This document shows, piece after piece, positions 35,946 through 46,311 of a stretch of 64,000 nt of DNA (position 1 is the first letter of the stretch; each line of letters begins with the position of its first letter). Location of the stretch: positions 62,001 through 126,000 of the forward strand of contig JAGYIX010000006.1 in the NCBI GenBank assembly GCA_018402205.1, in the 5' to 3' direction. The notes under the pieces were generated by a model. It was not told the DNA's origin, made no database searches, and saw only the letters and a program-made list of their open reading frames with translations. This stretch comes from Flavobacteriaceae bacterium (GTDB taxonomy: Bacteria; Bacteroidota; Bacteroidia; Flavobacteriales; Flavobacteriaceae). Both the position numbers and the translations under genes were made by a program.

Positions 35946-37240
35946 AACTTTGGGAGAAAGGAATACCTACCTCTAAACTCGTCGAACAATTTACGGTCGG
36001 AGACGATCGCACCTACGATCGCGCCCTAGCCAAGTACGATGTGCTTGCTTCTATTGCACATGCCAAAATGCTAGGCCGTCAATCGATTATTAGTGGCGAA
36101 GAGTCTGATGCCCTAGTCAAGGCACTCGAGGCTTATTTGCACACGGTCGGCCAAGAGCATTTTATTATTGAGGACAGCTTTGAAGACATTCACTCCAAAA
36201 TTGAGGCCTATCTGATAGACACGCTCGGAGAGACTGGCAAAAAAATTCACACCGCGCGTTCGCGCAACGATCAGGTGCTTACTGCCATTCAGTTGTATTG
36301 CAAAGACAGGCTCGATGAGGTCTGTGAAAAAACGCATCATTTCGCGGGCGTGCTGCTCCATTTGGCCGCCACGCATAGTTCGGTCTTTATGCCGGGTTAT
36401 ACCCACATGCAGGTAGCCATGCCCTCTTCTTTTGGACTGTGGTTTTCTGCTTATGCCGAAACCTTGGCCGATGACCTTGTTTCGCTTAGGGCGGTGCAGC
36501 ATTTGGTAGATCAAAATCCGTTGGGCTCTGCGGCCGGATACGGCTCGAGCTTTGATATCGATCGCGCGTTTACCACCAAGGCCCTCGATTTTCAAAACCT
36601 CAAGGTTAATGCCATAGCTGCTCAGATGATGCGCGGGAGAACCGAACTTCGAGTGGTGAGCACCTTGGGAGAGGTGGCCTATAGCTTATCCAAACTGGCT
36701 AACGACATCTGTTTGTACATGGGGCAAGATTTTGGGTTTGTACACTTTCCGGATCACATCACCACCGGCAGTAGCATTATGCCGCACAAGAAAAATCCAG
36801 ACGTTTTTGAGCTCATCCGCGCCAAGGCCAACACGCTTCAGGCCTCACGCACAGAACTCAGCAGCCTGCTCACCAATCTTACCACCGGATACCACCGCGA
36901 CCTGCAGCTGACCAAACCTATAGTTATGAATGCCTTTGACCAACTTACCGAGCTCTTAGAGGTGTTCAGCGAGGTGCTTCCAGAGATCCGCGTGAATGAG
37001 GCCTTGGCGCAACACGAAAAATACCAGTACATATGGAGCGTCGACACCCTAAACAAATGGGTGAGCGAGGGCATGCCCTTTAGAGAGGCCTATCAGAAGA
37101 TGGCCCAGTCTATTGCCGATAAAAGCTACGCCCCCGATACGTCGCTGAAGCACCTGCATTTGGGCTCGAAAGATCAATTAGGCCTAGATCTCATCAAACA
37201 GAAATTAGATAGCGCCCTACAGACCGGAAGGTTAAACTAG
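35942..37240 (+). CDS. argH: Argininosuccinate lyase
   Basis: ArgH cleaves argininosuccinate to arginine and fumarate, the last step of the pathway. The fumarase-superfamily signature GSSIMPHKKNPD is present near residue 276. Other conserved blocks are HTARSRNDQV (about 101-110) and GYTHMQVAMPSSFG (about 154-167). It has 432 residues and is the last gene of the operon. Its stop overlaps the addB-like gene on the opposite strand by 4 bases. Confidence 0.97.
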   Translation: MKLWEKGIPTSKLVEQFTVGDDRTYDRALAKYDVLASIAHAKMLGRQSIISGEESDALVKALEAYLHTVGQEHFIIEDSFEDIHSKIEAYLIDTLGETGKKIHTARSRNDQVLTAIQLYCKDRLDEVCEKTHHFAGVLLHLAATHSSVFMPGYTHMQVAMPSSFGLWFSAYAETLADDLVSLRAVQHLVDQNPLGSAAGYGSSFDIDRAFTTKALDFQNLKVNAIAAQMMRGRTELRVVSTLGEVAYSLSKLANDICLYMGQDFGFVHFPDHITTGSSIMPHKKNPDVFELIRAKANTLQASRTELSSLLTNLTTGYHRDLQLTKPIVMNAFDQLTELLEVFSEVLPEIRVNEALAQHEKYQYIWSVDTLNKWVSEGMPFREAYQKMAQSIADKSYAPDTSLKHLHLGSKDQLGLDLIKQKLDSALQTGRLN

Positions 37241-39924
37241 TCGCTATTGGCCGTCAAATCAAGGGTGTCGCCAGAACAAATTTCAGTAATCAACCCTTTA
37301 ATAAGCTGTTCAAATGCAGCTAGCTGATCTATTTCTCCCTTAAAGCGGATCTTGTCTTGAGTTAGGTAATAATGGGCCTTATTTTTAGTAGAAAATATAG
37401 AGGCGCTAACGTTTTGGCTTTCGAAATAGGGCTTGTAATTAACGTGTTCGAAAAGCAAATAGTTGTAGAAAAGCAACTGAAACACCTTTTGCTTGCGCTT
37501 ACTGATACATTCTTCAACTTGTTTAAATACGGCATCGTTAAGGGCGATTGATCCGGTTTTGTAGTCGGTAATGCGCAACACCCCATCGATTTCGTCTATG
37601 CGGTCAATCTTTCCTTTGAGCTTTATGTTGTTTAGTCCAAGTTTCTGAGTTATTTCATGGGGCACGTCTTTGTAGTACGTTTCTTCAAGACTTAATATGC
37701 GCAGTATAGATCCCTTTTCAAGAGTTTCTCGATCTGCCTGTATCACAGCCGTCACATAAGCTTTAATCACATCGTATATGAGAATAGACCTTCCGTTTTC
37801 GGCCTCTGTCGAGAGGTTATTGGTCTCGTAGGCCGTTTTAATGGCAATTTCAATGTCTGCGTAAATTTCATCAAGAACTGCAGTGTTTAGTGCAGCCTGT
37901 GTGTGATTTTTATAAAGCGCGTCTAGGGTGTCGTGTATTAGTGTGCCAAGCAGATTAGCCTCTATGCGATCGGAGGGTTTTTTCGGTTCTGTAATATGCA
38001 GTAAGTATCGGCTGTAAAAATTAGCAGGGTCGTGTAAATAGGCCAGCAGGCTTGAGACCGAAAGCCCACTGCTAAAGTGCGAACTAAGCGCCTCATAAAA
38101 TGCTGGAGATTTAGTAAGGAGATTCTTTTTGGCATCGGGCAAAATTAGTTGTTGATCAAAATATACCGATCGGTATAAAATTTGTTTTTCCAACCTAGGC
38201 TCTAGCGCTAATTGAAAGAGTAAACGACTCTTTTCTTTAGTCTCAAACGCACCCAATTGGCTATTGTAAAGCAAATGCGCTTTACTGGCTCCCTGCAGCA
38301 GTCTATAAAAGTAATACGTGTAAATAGCGTCTTTCTCCTTAAACGTCGGAATATCATACGCACGCTTAAGGTCATAAGGCAATAACGAACCATAGGAGCG
38401 CCCTTTAGGAATAATTTTTTCGTTAAGCGAGAGCACAATTACCGTTTCGAATTGCAGGTTACGTGTCTCTAGTATACCCATGAGCTGTAATCCGCTTTTT
38501 GGGTCTCCTTTAAAGGTTGTTTTTTGAGTAGACAGCAATTCTTTAAAGAGCACCTCTATGCAGTCTATAACTGGTTCTTCAGTCGCAATTTCAACTATGC
38601 GACGCTCTTGAGTTTGCATTAGGTCGAATATAACCTGAGCAGTTTCAGATGCTAAATCTTCTAAAAAGCTTAAAAACAGTAACCATTCTTGTTTTGGGGT
38701 TTCAGATTTAACGAAATAGGCCGACCCTTTAAGTGCAGATTTCTTAACTCTAGAAACTAACCACTCTTCATGGGCGTAAGAAGGAACAGTTTGATCGCTT
38801 TGCAATGGATGCTCTACAAAGCGCTTTAATTGTTGTACCCCAATATAAGGGCTAGTATCAGCAAATGACCGTCTTAAATCTATATAGGTGTGGATCAAAT
38901 CAGAAGTGGCTGTATATAGAAGGGCGTTTCCCATGGTGATATTGATGGGCCCTTTCTCAGCCCCAACATTTAGGGTACGCATCACGGCCTCTAGCAATGT
39001 TTCGTCAGCTAATACTATAGCAGTATTTTCAAAACTCTCTTTAGCTTGTAGCAGCTCGTTAAGCGCATGGCATTGCGCTAAAACACCTGGAGACTCTATG
39101 ATTTCAATGCTGCGCTCTCGATGAAACAGCGCATTATTTTCTTTAAAAACACAAAACGGTCGTTGTTGATCTAAGAAACTCCATTCGGCGCGGTAGCGCC
39201 GAATGAACAGGCCTGATTCGTGCTGATCGTCTTGGAGCAGATCCCAGTCAATATCCCAAAAAATCCTAGATTCTTTAAGGCCCACAAGTAATGATTTTAC
39301 TATTTCTTGCTCAGCCTTTGAAAAGGCATTGAAGCCTATGAATATAAATGGTGTTTGATGGGATTGCAGGTAGGTCTGCACTCTCTCATGAGCCCGTCTA
39401 TAAAGCAACCCTTGATACCCCATTTTTTGCCGGTCGCAGTGAGCCACAAATTGGGTGTATACCGCTGCAATGCGACGCACTCTTGAAAGATGTGAACGCA
39501 TTAGGTCGGTTTGTTCCTCGGGGGCAAAGGTGCTGTCTAATTCTATTAGTTTTTCGAGTTCCTTAAAGAGGTTTTCAGAAGGAGTTAAGGCAAGGTCTAT
39601 TTCGTTAAAATCTTGTAAGAGCAATTTTCCTAAGCTTTGGAAAGCCTTCAATGAAATTTTTTCAGCTTTGCCAACAACGCTGTTGTATACCTTAAACAAT
39701 TCGAATAATTGATCGGTCGAAGACATCAGTGCGTAAGACGACATGCCCTCTAAAAGATCGTCTATGGGTATACACGATGGTGCCCATATTGGAGCGTCTA
39801 GTTTTTCGGCTAAGGCCTCGTAAACGGCCGACACGCTGCGTCTATTCGGAACCACATAAATAAAACCATCAAGCGGGGCGTATTGCTCGAGTTGGCTGAG
39901 GGTGTGGCGCACAAATGATTCCAT
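37237..39924 (-). CDS. addB: AddB-like PD-(D/E)XK nuclease subunit
   Basis: This protein is the nuclease partner of the UvrD-type AddA helicase 2.5 kb upstream. In 895 residues it has a degenerate helicase-like N-terminal part and a C-terminal RecB-type nuclease domain. The nuclease motifs GTLIHDTLDALY (about 672-683), and KGKIDRIDE through RITDYKTGS (about 765-788, the PD-(D/E)xK core D...DYK) are intact. The LYxSV palindrome appears at 38161-38177. The identity of the complex (double-strand break end resection) is inference from the pairing with the helicase. Confidence 0.82.
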   Translation of the reverse strand: MESFVRHTLSQLEQYAPLDGFIYVVPNRRSVSAVYEALAEKLDAPIWAPSCIPIDDLLEGMSSYALMSSTDQLFELFKVYNSVVGKAEKISLKAFQSLGKLLLQDFNEIDLALTPSENLFKELEKLIELDSTFAPEEQTDLMRSHLSRVRRIAAVYTQFVAHCDRQKMGYQGLLYRRAHERVQTYLQSHQTPFIFIGFNAFSKAEQEIVKSLLVGLKESRIFWDIDWDLLQDDQHESGLFIRRYRAEWSFLDQQRPFCVFKENNALFHRERSIEIIESPGVLAQCHALNELLQAKESFENTAIVLADETLLEAVMRTLNVGAEKGPINITMGNALLYTATSDLIHTYIDLRRSFADTSPYIGVQQLKRFVEHPLQSDQTVPSYAHEEWLVSRVKKSALKGSAYFVKSETPKQEWLLFLSFLEDLASETAQVIFDLMQTQERRIVEIATEEPVIDCIEVLFKELLSTQKTTFKGDPKSGLQLMGILETRNLQFETVIVLSLNEKIIPKGRSYGSLLPYDLKRAYDIPTFKEKDAIYTYYFYRLLQGASKAHLLYNSQLGAFETKEKSRLLFQLALEPRLEKQILYRSVYFDQQLILPDAKKNLLTKSPAFYEALSSHFSSGLSVSSLLAYLHDPANFYSRYLLHITEPKKPSDRIEANLLGTLIHDTLDALYKNHTQAALNTAVLDEIYADIEIAIKTAYETNNLSTEAENGRSILIYDVIKAYVTAVIQADRETLEKGSILRILSLEETYYKDVPHEITQKLGLNNIKLKGKIDRIDEIDGVLRITDYKTGSIALNDAVFKQVEECISKRKQKVFQLLFYNYLLFEHVNYKPYFESQNVSASIFSTKNKAHYYLTQDKIRFKGEIDQLAAFEQLIKGLITEICSGDTLDLTANSD
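38161..38177. repeat. Perfect palindrome TATACCGATCGGTATA, copy 2
   Basis: A 16-bp perfect palindrome inside the addB-like gene (encodes L-Y-R-S-V-Y on the minus strand). Near-identical copies lie at 22764 and 44587. Confidence 0.65.
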
Positions 39925-39931
39925 GAGCAGT

Positions 39932-41245
39932 TTATTCTTTAGGCACTAAATGTATTTCAACGCGGCGATGCGGATGCGGCTCTACTCCTTCAAGAGAGGG
40001 GTCTTCAGGCAACTCTCCCCTTCCTTCATAACGCAATCTTTGGGCATCTATTCCCCTAGAAACGAGGTAATCGTAAAAGGCCTTAGCCCTTTGCTCAGAA
40101 AGGCGCTGGTTTAGGGCTGCTGGCCCACTAGCATCGGTAAATCCTAAGAGGAGATAATGTTCGAGTACTTTTTTCTTCATACTGCGAATAATGGCCTCGA
40201 GCTGCTGGTCTACTGCTGTTTGAAAGTCGCCTTCGCCTTTAGAAAAGGGCAATCTTTTAGCACGCTGGTTAAAGTCAATATTAAGTTGGGCCACCAAAGG
40301 TTCTGGGCAGCCGTTATTCGTGACGCTACCTTTTAAATTAGGGCATTGATCTATGGCGTCTGCAACCGAATCGCCATCGGCGTCTTCAATAGGGCACCCC
40401 TTATTCTCAGCAGGGCCGGCCACTAAAGGGCAAGCATCATCGAGATCAACCACTCCGTCATTGTCTTGATCTGGGCACCCTAGGTTTGCTCCATAACCAA
40501 AATCATCTGGGCAGCGATCTCTCTCGTCTGAGACCCCGTCTAGATCTCTGTCGGCATAAGATTCTGCCTCTTCTTTTGCCAATTTAGAAGGCCTTAGACG
40601 GTAACTAAAGGAGGCGGTATATACCAGAAAGTCAAAGAAATTTTGGTTTAGGCCATTGGTGAATTCACTGGCTAGTTTTAGGCTTAATGCCTTGGATAGA
40701 TCTAGAGAGGTTGATATTCCGGCCGATGCAATAGCTGAAGAATTTTGGGTGAGTCCGGCCAGTCCGAATCCGAGTTCTAAATTGGTTTTAAATCTTTTAA
40801 CCCCTAAAATTGGCTTGCTGTAACGCAACTGAATCAGAGAGAGGTTAATCGGATTAATAGCTTGTGGCCCATAGGTGTCTAGCCGTGAAAGCCCTAGCCT
40901 AATGCCAATAGTCGGGGTTTTAGCCTCGTAAGCTTTAAGTAGTTTTGAATATTGCAGGTAAAAAGGGAACGAACTGTTCCACTGAGCGGGGTTGAAAAAT
41001 CCTTGAAAGGCACGCCCGCTAATGAGAGCTCCCTGAACCTCGTCTTTGATCCGAAACTCTGAACTCTGTCCACCTTGGCCTGCAGCGAAGGCGTCTACGA
41101 AAAACCCTCCAACTTCAATAAAAGAATTAGAGCGTTCGGTTTGGCTATAAAGATGCTGAAAACCGCCTAAACAAATAGAAAAGATAAGGCTCCAATAAAG
41201 AGCGGTGCCTGTTAGCGCTCGTGGCGAAATAGGGCGCTTTTTCAT
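39932..41245 (-). CDS. OmpA-family protein with thrombospondin type 3 repeats
   Basis: This is an outer-membrane protein of 437 residues. An N-terminal signal/hydrophobic region (about 12-35) and a barrel-like segment (about 40-220) lead to calcium-binding TSP3 repeats (about 236-315; DRDLDGVSDERDRCP, DQDNDGVVDLDDACP, DADGDSVADAIDQCP). The C-terminal OmpA domain (about 325-435) has LGFTDASGPAALNQRLSEQRA and RLRYEGRGE, which bind peptidoglycan. It lies between kbl and the addB-like gene with gaps of 4 and 7 bases. Confidence 0.9.
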   Translation of the reverse strand: MKKRPISPRALTGTALYWSLIFSICLGGFQHLYSQTERSNSFIEVGGFFVDAFAAGQGGQSSEFRIKDEVQGALISGRAFQGFFNPAQWNSSFPFYLQYSKLLKAYEAKTPTIGIRLGLSRLDTYGPQAINPINLSLIQLRYSKPILGVKRFKTNLELGFGLAGLTQNSSAIASAGISTSLDLSKALSLKLASEFTNGLNQNFFDFLVYTASFSYRLRPSKLAKEEAESYADRDLDGVSDERDRCPDDFGYGANLGCPDQDNDGVVDLDDACPLVAGPAENKGCPIEDADGDSVADAIDQCPNLKGSVTNNGCPEPLVAQLNIDFNQRAKRLPFSKGEGDFQTAVDQQLEAIIRSMKKKVLEHYLLLGFTDASGPAALNQRLSEQRAKAFYDYLVSRGIDAQRLRYEGRGELPEDPSLEGVEPHPHRRVEIHLVPKE

Positions 41246-41249
41246 GGCC

Positions 41250-42446
41250 TTAGATTACCCTTAATTCTTTGCCTACACTAATAAAAGAGTCTACGGCCTT
41301 GTCTATCTGCTCTTTGGTGTGTGCCGCAGAAAGTTGAACCCTAATTCGAGCCTTGCCTTTAGGCACCACCGGAAAGAAGAACCCGATGACATAAATTCCT
41401 TTCTCGAGTAGCTTTTCGGCCATCTGCTGTGCGAGTTTTGCATCGTAAAGCATCACTGGAACTATAGCTGAATCTCCATCGACGATGTCGAATTGCGCCT
41501 CTTTCATTCGCTTCTTGAAATAATGGGTGTTTTCTTTGAGTTGATTCACTAAGCTGTTGTCGCGTTTTAAGAGCTCAAATACTTTTAACGAAGCTCCAAC
41601 GATATTTGGGGCCAATGAATTAGAGAACAAATAGGGGCGAGAGCGTTGTCGGAGTATTTCTATGACTTCTTTTTTTCCGGTGGTATATCCGCCCATAGCG
41701 CCGCCCAAAGCTTTGCCTAGAGTGCCAGTAATTATATCGATCCGACCAAGCACCTCTTTATCTTCTAGGGTGCCTATTCCGGTTTCACCGATAAATCCGG
41801 CGGCATGACATTCGTCTATGGCCACCAGAGCTTCATAGGCCTCTGCAAGGTCGCATACTTGGTCGAGTGGGGCCACGAGTCCGTCCATAGAGAAGACCCC
41901 GTCAGTAACGATCATAATGGTTTGTGCGCCGTCTGCTCTTGCTTGTTTTAGCTGCGACTCTAAATCGCTCATATTACTATTTTCGTAGCGGTAGCGTTTA
42001 GCTTTGCACAAACGCACACCATCGATAATAGAAGCGTGGTTTAGGCTGTCAGAAACAATAGCGTCTTCTGGGCCTAAAAGAGGCTCAAATAGGCCTCCGT
42101 TAGCGTCGAAAGCTGCTGCATAAAGAATAGAATCTTCCGTTCCGTAAAAAGAGGCGATCTCTGCTTCTAATTGTTTGTGAATATCTTGTGTGCCGCAGAT
42201 AAAGCGCACCGAAGACATACCAAACCCGTGGGAATCAAGGGTGTCTTTGGCCGCCTGCACCACCTCAGGGTGAGACGATAGCCCGAGGTAATTGTTGGCG
42301 CAAAAGTTGAGCACCTCTTGGCCTGAGTCAAGGGTGATTTGGGCGTCTTGTTTAGAAGTAATAATGCGCTCAGTTTTATACAAACCCTGTTCTCTTAGTT
42401 CGTTAAGGCCTTCTTGAAGTTGCTTTTGAAAAGCTTTTGGATACAT
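41250..42446 (-). CDS. kbl: 2-amino-3-ketobutyrate CoA ligase (glycine C-acetyltransferase)
   Basis: This PLP enzyme converts 2-amino-3-ketobutyrate plus CoA to glycine and acetyl-CoA in threonine breakdown. The 398-residue protein has [13 protein letters not shown] (48-60), the PLP-binding [10 protein letters not shown] (about 208-217) and [14 protein letters not shown], with the Schiff-base lysine near 246. No threonine dehydrogenase is adjacent. It begins 12 bases after the addA stop and ends 4 bases before the OmpA gene. Confidence 0.95.
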   Translation of the reverse strand: MYPKAFQKQLQEGLNELREQGLYKTERIITSKQDAQITLDSGQEVLNFCANNYLGLSSHPEVVQAAKDTLDSHGFGMSSVRFICGTQDIHKQLEAEIASFYGTEDSILYAAAFDANGGLFEPLLGPEDAIVSDSLNHASIIDGVRLCKAKRYRYENSNMSDLESQLKQARADGAQTIMIVTDGVFSMDGLVAPLDQVCDLAEAYEALVAIDECHAAGFIGETGIGTLEDKEVLGRIDIITGTLGKALGGAMGGYTTGKKEVIEILRQRSRPYLFSNSLAPNIVGASLKVFELLKRDNSLVNQLKENTHYFKKRMKEAQFDIVDGDSAIVPVMLYDAKLAQQMAEKLLEKGIYVIGFFFPVVPKGKARIRVQLSAAHTKEQIDKAVDSFISVGKELRVI

Positions 42447-42458
42447 AGGTTATGCAGT

Positions 42459-45400
42459 TTAAGTGTAGGTAATCGTGATTTCTGGCTCGGATGCTCTAAG
42501 ATAGATAATGATGCGTTCTTTTACTTTTACTTTTGGCTTTTTGGCGTGCATTTCGTCGATGAGTTGCGCGTAGTGATCGACCTGGTCTATATGGGCTTTT
42601 TTTGCCTCCCCTGTCTTGTATTCAATGAGCGAGTAGGCGTCATCGATCAGCACTAAACGGTCAGGAATAAAAAGAGCAGCACCTGGGGCGAGCAAAACGG
42701 ATTCGTTTTTTGCCCAAAGCGATGCACGGTACAAGTGTTTGAGCTCGGCATGGGTGGTAATGCTTAGCGCCCATTGCTCGCACTGATCTATCAAAGCCGA
42801 ATAGTTAACGTCTTCAGGGGGGTTTTTTAGCATCTGTGTTTTCACCTCAGCAATATCTTCTAGGCTATTTACCTGTCGCATAAATTCATGAAACAAGGTG
42901 CCTAATACTTGAGACTCTTTAGTTTGGGTTTCTGGATACGACAGGGTAAATGCCAGCTGCTGATCGGCTGTCGAAAAGCTAATTTTATGCCCTTGTTTTT
43001 TGTCGCTTGAGGCACTTTTAACCACCAGAGACCCAATAGTAGCAACCGCTGGATCTGTTGTGTTTAGCGAGTAGTGCTGACGTAAACAGTCTTGAATAAG
43101 TGAAGCATAATGAATGCCTTCTTTTTCTGAAGTAGGTTCTTCTGTATAAATGAAAAGACCATTTTTAGCTCTAGTGCAGGCTACATATAATTGATTTAGG
43201 TGATCAAGCGCTGTTTTTGATCTTTCGTGTTCATACATTTTTCTCGAGGGTTCATGATTTTTAGTGGTCTTCTCTGAGAGAGGCAAGAGCATTTCAGATA
43301 AAGGGAGCACGTCGTCTACCGATAGCCACTCTTTTTTTGAGTTTATAGATTTATTGCGCTCTACAGCGAACGGATAAAAGACCAAATCAAATTCTAGTCC
43401 CTTAGATTTATGCACCGTGGTGATACGCAGCGCTTGGTCGCTTTCAGGCAGTGGCATGAAAAGTGTTTCTTGCGCGTCATAGAAGGTTAAAAACTCTTGA
43501 AGACCCTCCCCTTTTGGTACTGCCTCTCATGGACTAATTCAAGTAAGTAATTGCAATAGGCCGGGTCGGCTTGCCCCGCAAGTCTATTTACGCCATTTGG
43601 CTGACTGAGCACGAGCTGGTCAACGGCAGATTTTACGAAGACAAAGGCATTGTCTTTTAGCCATTTATCGAAGTTGACACCTGTGTTTTTTAGGTAGACT
43701 TCAAAGCTAGTAATACGCCTTTTTCCTTGGTCTTTTAACGCTTCTCTAACTCGTTCAAAACGATTTTTGTGGTAGCGCTCAGCGGTATCAATAACTGTAA
43801 AGGCGTGCATGGCATTACTGCGATCAAGGGCATAGCGCATAAGGGCGATTATAGCGCTTACCGTATCGTTTAATTTAAGATCTAAGGCTTCAGAAGAGAT
43901 TACACTTACGCCTTCTTTGATTAGATATTCGGCTACTTTTTTTGCCTCGCTATTGGTAGAGACTAAAACGGCCATGTCGGCTAGGCTATATCCTTTTTCA
44001 CGGCTAAAAGAAAGGTCATCTAGTAGCCCGTTTAATGCTGCTTCTACCCCATCTTCTTTGGATTTTTGATGGAATCGAACGCGCACTAGGCCTTCGTCAG
44101 CATTGGAGCCTAGGCGACAGTGTTGAAGACTAGTAGTCTTGTACAATTCTTGGTGCGATGCATCTTCTAACTGTGCAGCGGCTATATCAAACAAGCGATT
44201 ATTAAAGGTTACTATAGCCGCCGCACTCCGGAAATTTTTCTTTAAAGTGGCAGGCTCTGCCGGCTTAGAAAAGACGGGGGTTTTGTTGGCGTGAAGATCT
44301 ATAAACTGCTGGGCATCTCCACCTCTCCAACGGTAAATCGATTGCTTGGCATCGCCGACAATAAAAACCAATCCTTCTTTAAGCGTTTCAGCAGACTCGA
44401 TGGTTGCAGACAAAAGAGGTTTTAAATTATTCCACTGAAATACCGAGGTGTCTTGAAATTCATCGATAAAGAAGTGCTGGTATTTTGAGCCTATGCGCTC
44501 GTAGATATATGGGGTGGGTTGATCGGCGATGGCTTCGCTAATGAGCGCATTGAACTCGGCGATCGGAAGCACCTCTTTCTCTTTTAATACCGATTGGTAT
44601 AAATTAAATATCCGCCGCATTAGCGCATAGTTTCCGAGCTGATTAAAAATGCCCAACAATCGATTTCTATCGTGCAAAAGATCAACGAGTTTTGGGTATT
44701 CGGTTTCAATGCGCTCGCGCAATATCGGGCTAATCTCTTTTCCCTTTTTTAGGTGAGTATTTTGTTCTATTTGTTTGACAACTGTCGGTCCGGTAAGTTT
44801 AGAGTCATCTAAACGACCTTCATCCATGGCCTTAAGATGATCAAGAATATAGGTTTTGAATGTGTCGTTTTCTCCTTCGGTTTTAAGTACTTGAAGCAGT
44901 GAATGAGCGCCTTCGGTGATCTTGTTGTTAATGCCTTCGATCTGAAGCTTAAGCTGTTCTTTTAGCGGAAGAATTTGGGCTAATTCTATGCGGTTAAGCG
45001 CAAATTTTTTGCGCGAGCTTTCATTGAGGAGTTCTTTGCTAAACTCAAAAAGCTGATAGCTAATGTCAAACGATTTAGACTGCTCAATCTGCTCAAAAGT
45101 CATAGCGCGTAGCAATCCCTTCAGAATTTTATCGGTTTGAATCTGATCAATAAGTCGTTCAATAGCCTCTTTCAGATAGGTGTGGGGTTCTAGGGTCACC
45201 TCAAAGCCAGGATTTAGCGAAAGGTCTAGTGCAAAGCTCCGAATCAGTTTATGGGTGAAGGCGTCTATAGTCGTGAGCTCAAAGCTCGAATAATTGTGAA
45301 GGATCTCTTTAAGCACTGTTTTTGAACGAGCTCTAATATGCTCTTTGCTGAACTTTAGCCCTTCTATTAGCTCTGTGAGCATGATTTCTTTGACCGGTTC

Positions 45401-45619
45401 GGATTCGTCACAGCGATGCGCAAAATAGTGCAGGCTAGAAAGCACACGTTCTTTCATCTCAGCGGCAGCCTTGTTGGTGAAGGTAATGGCTAAAATGTGC
45501 TGAAAAGGCCTGCTACTATCAGATTGAAGTAGCAGACTGAGGTAGGTTTTAGCGAGCGTATAAGTCTTTCCTGACCCGGCCGCGGCGCTGTAAATTTGAA
45601 AGGGAGCCTCTAGTACCAT
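42459..45619 (-). CDS. addA: AddA-like UvrD/REP helicase-nuclease subunit (frame interrupted by one base)
   Basis: An ATP-dependent helicase that pairs with the AddB-like nuclease. Walker A is AAGSGKTYTLAK near the N terminus; motifs TFTNKAAAEMKERV, FIDEFQDTS, VGDAKQSIYRWRGG (about 390), TTVHKSKGLEFDLV (near 770) and a C-terminal nuclease core (IDDAYSLIEYKTG) are all present. The frame breaks in a run of four T at 43512-43515 on the plus strand; one added base restores QKGEGLQEFLTFYDAQ. The full protein would have about 1053 residues. I start at the ATG giving MVLEAPFQIYSA; the longer frame adds 25 residues unlike the family. Confidence 0.9.
44587..44603. repeat. Near-palindrome ATACCGATTGGTAT, copy 3
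   Basis: Inside the addA gene the plus strand reads AATACCGATTGGTATAAA, coding L-Y-Q-S-V on the minus strand. See the copies at 22764 and 38161. Confidence 0.6.
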
Positions 45620-45649
45620 CTGGGTAATGCAAAGTACGCACTTTAGCCT

Positions 45650-45657
45650 TATTTTTG
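45650..45657 (+). promoter_or_regulatory. -7 promoter element of sodA
   Basis: TATTTTTG matches TAnnTTTG perfectly, 30 bases before the sodA start. Confidence 0.5.
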
Positions 45658-45687
45658 TAGAACTACTCACCTTAAAAACAGAAACAT

Positions 45688-46296
45688 ATGTCATTTGAAT
45701 TACCCAATTTGCCTTATGCCTATGACGCGCTTGAGCCTCATATCGACGCCCGCACCATGGAAATTCACCACGGAAAACACCACGCCGGATACACGGCTAA
45801 ATTAAATGCCGCTGTTGAGGGAACAACTCTTGAGGGTAAGTCGATCACCGAAATTCTCAAGAACCTTGATATGAGTAATGGAGCCCTCAGAAACAATGGA
45901 GGTGGTTATTACAACCACAACCTATTCTGGGAAGTAATGGCACCTAATGCTGGCGGAAGCCCATCAGGAGAGCTTTCTGCAGCTATAGAAAAGGCTTACG
46001 GGTCGTTTGAGCAGTTTAAAGATGCCTTTAGCAATGCTGCGGCCACTCAATTTGGATCAGGTTGGGCTTGGTTGTGCGTGCACAAAGGCGGAGTTGTTGA
46101 AGTATGCTCAACCCCCAATCAAGACAATCCGCTTATGCCTGGCGTTAGCTGCCAAGGAACGCCTATTCTAGGATTGGATGTCTGGGAGCATGCCTATTAC
46201 TTGAATTACCAAAACAGACGCCCGGATTATATCAATGCGTTTTTCAGCGTCATCAACTGGGACAAGGTCAGCGAATTCTATGCAGAGGCGAAATAG
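45688..46296 (+). CDS. sodA: Superoxide dismutase (Fe/Mn family)
   Basis: The enzyme converts superoxide to hydrogen peroxide and oxygen in the cytoplasm. Metal ligands are recognisable: His27 in EIHHGKHH, the histidine of NHNLFWEVM (about 81), and DVWEHAYY (Asp and His about 164 and 168). The 202-residue length is typical. Whether iron or manganese is bound cannot be told from sequence. It is divergent from addA and convergent with the amidophosphoribosyltransferase gene. Confidence 0.96.
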   Translation: MSFELPNLPYAYDALEPHIDARTMEIHHGKHHAGYTAKLNAAVEGTTLEGKSITEILKNLDMSNGALRNNGGGYYNHNLFWEVMAPNAGGSPSGELSAAIEKAYGSFEQFKDAFSNAAATQFGSGWAWLCVHKGGVVEVCSTPNQDNPLMPGVSCQGTPILGLDVWEHAYYLNYQNRRPDYINAFFSVINWDKVSEFYAEAK

Positions 46297-46311
46297 GCTC
46301 AAGCCACTTTC

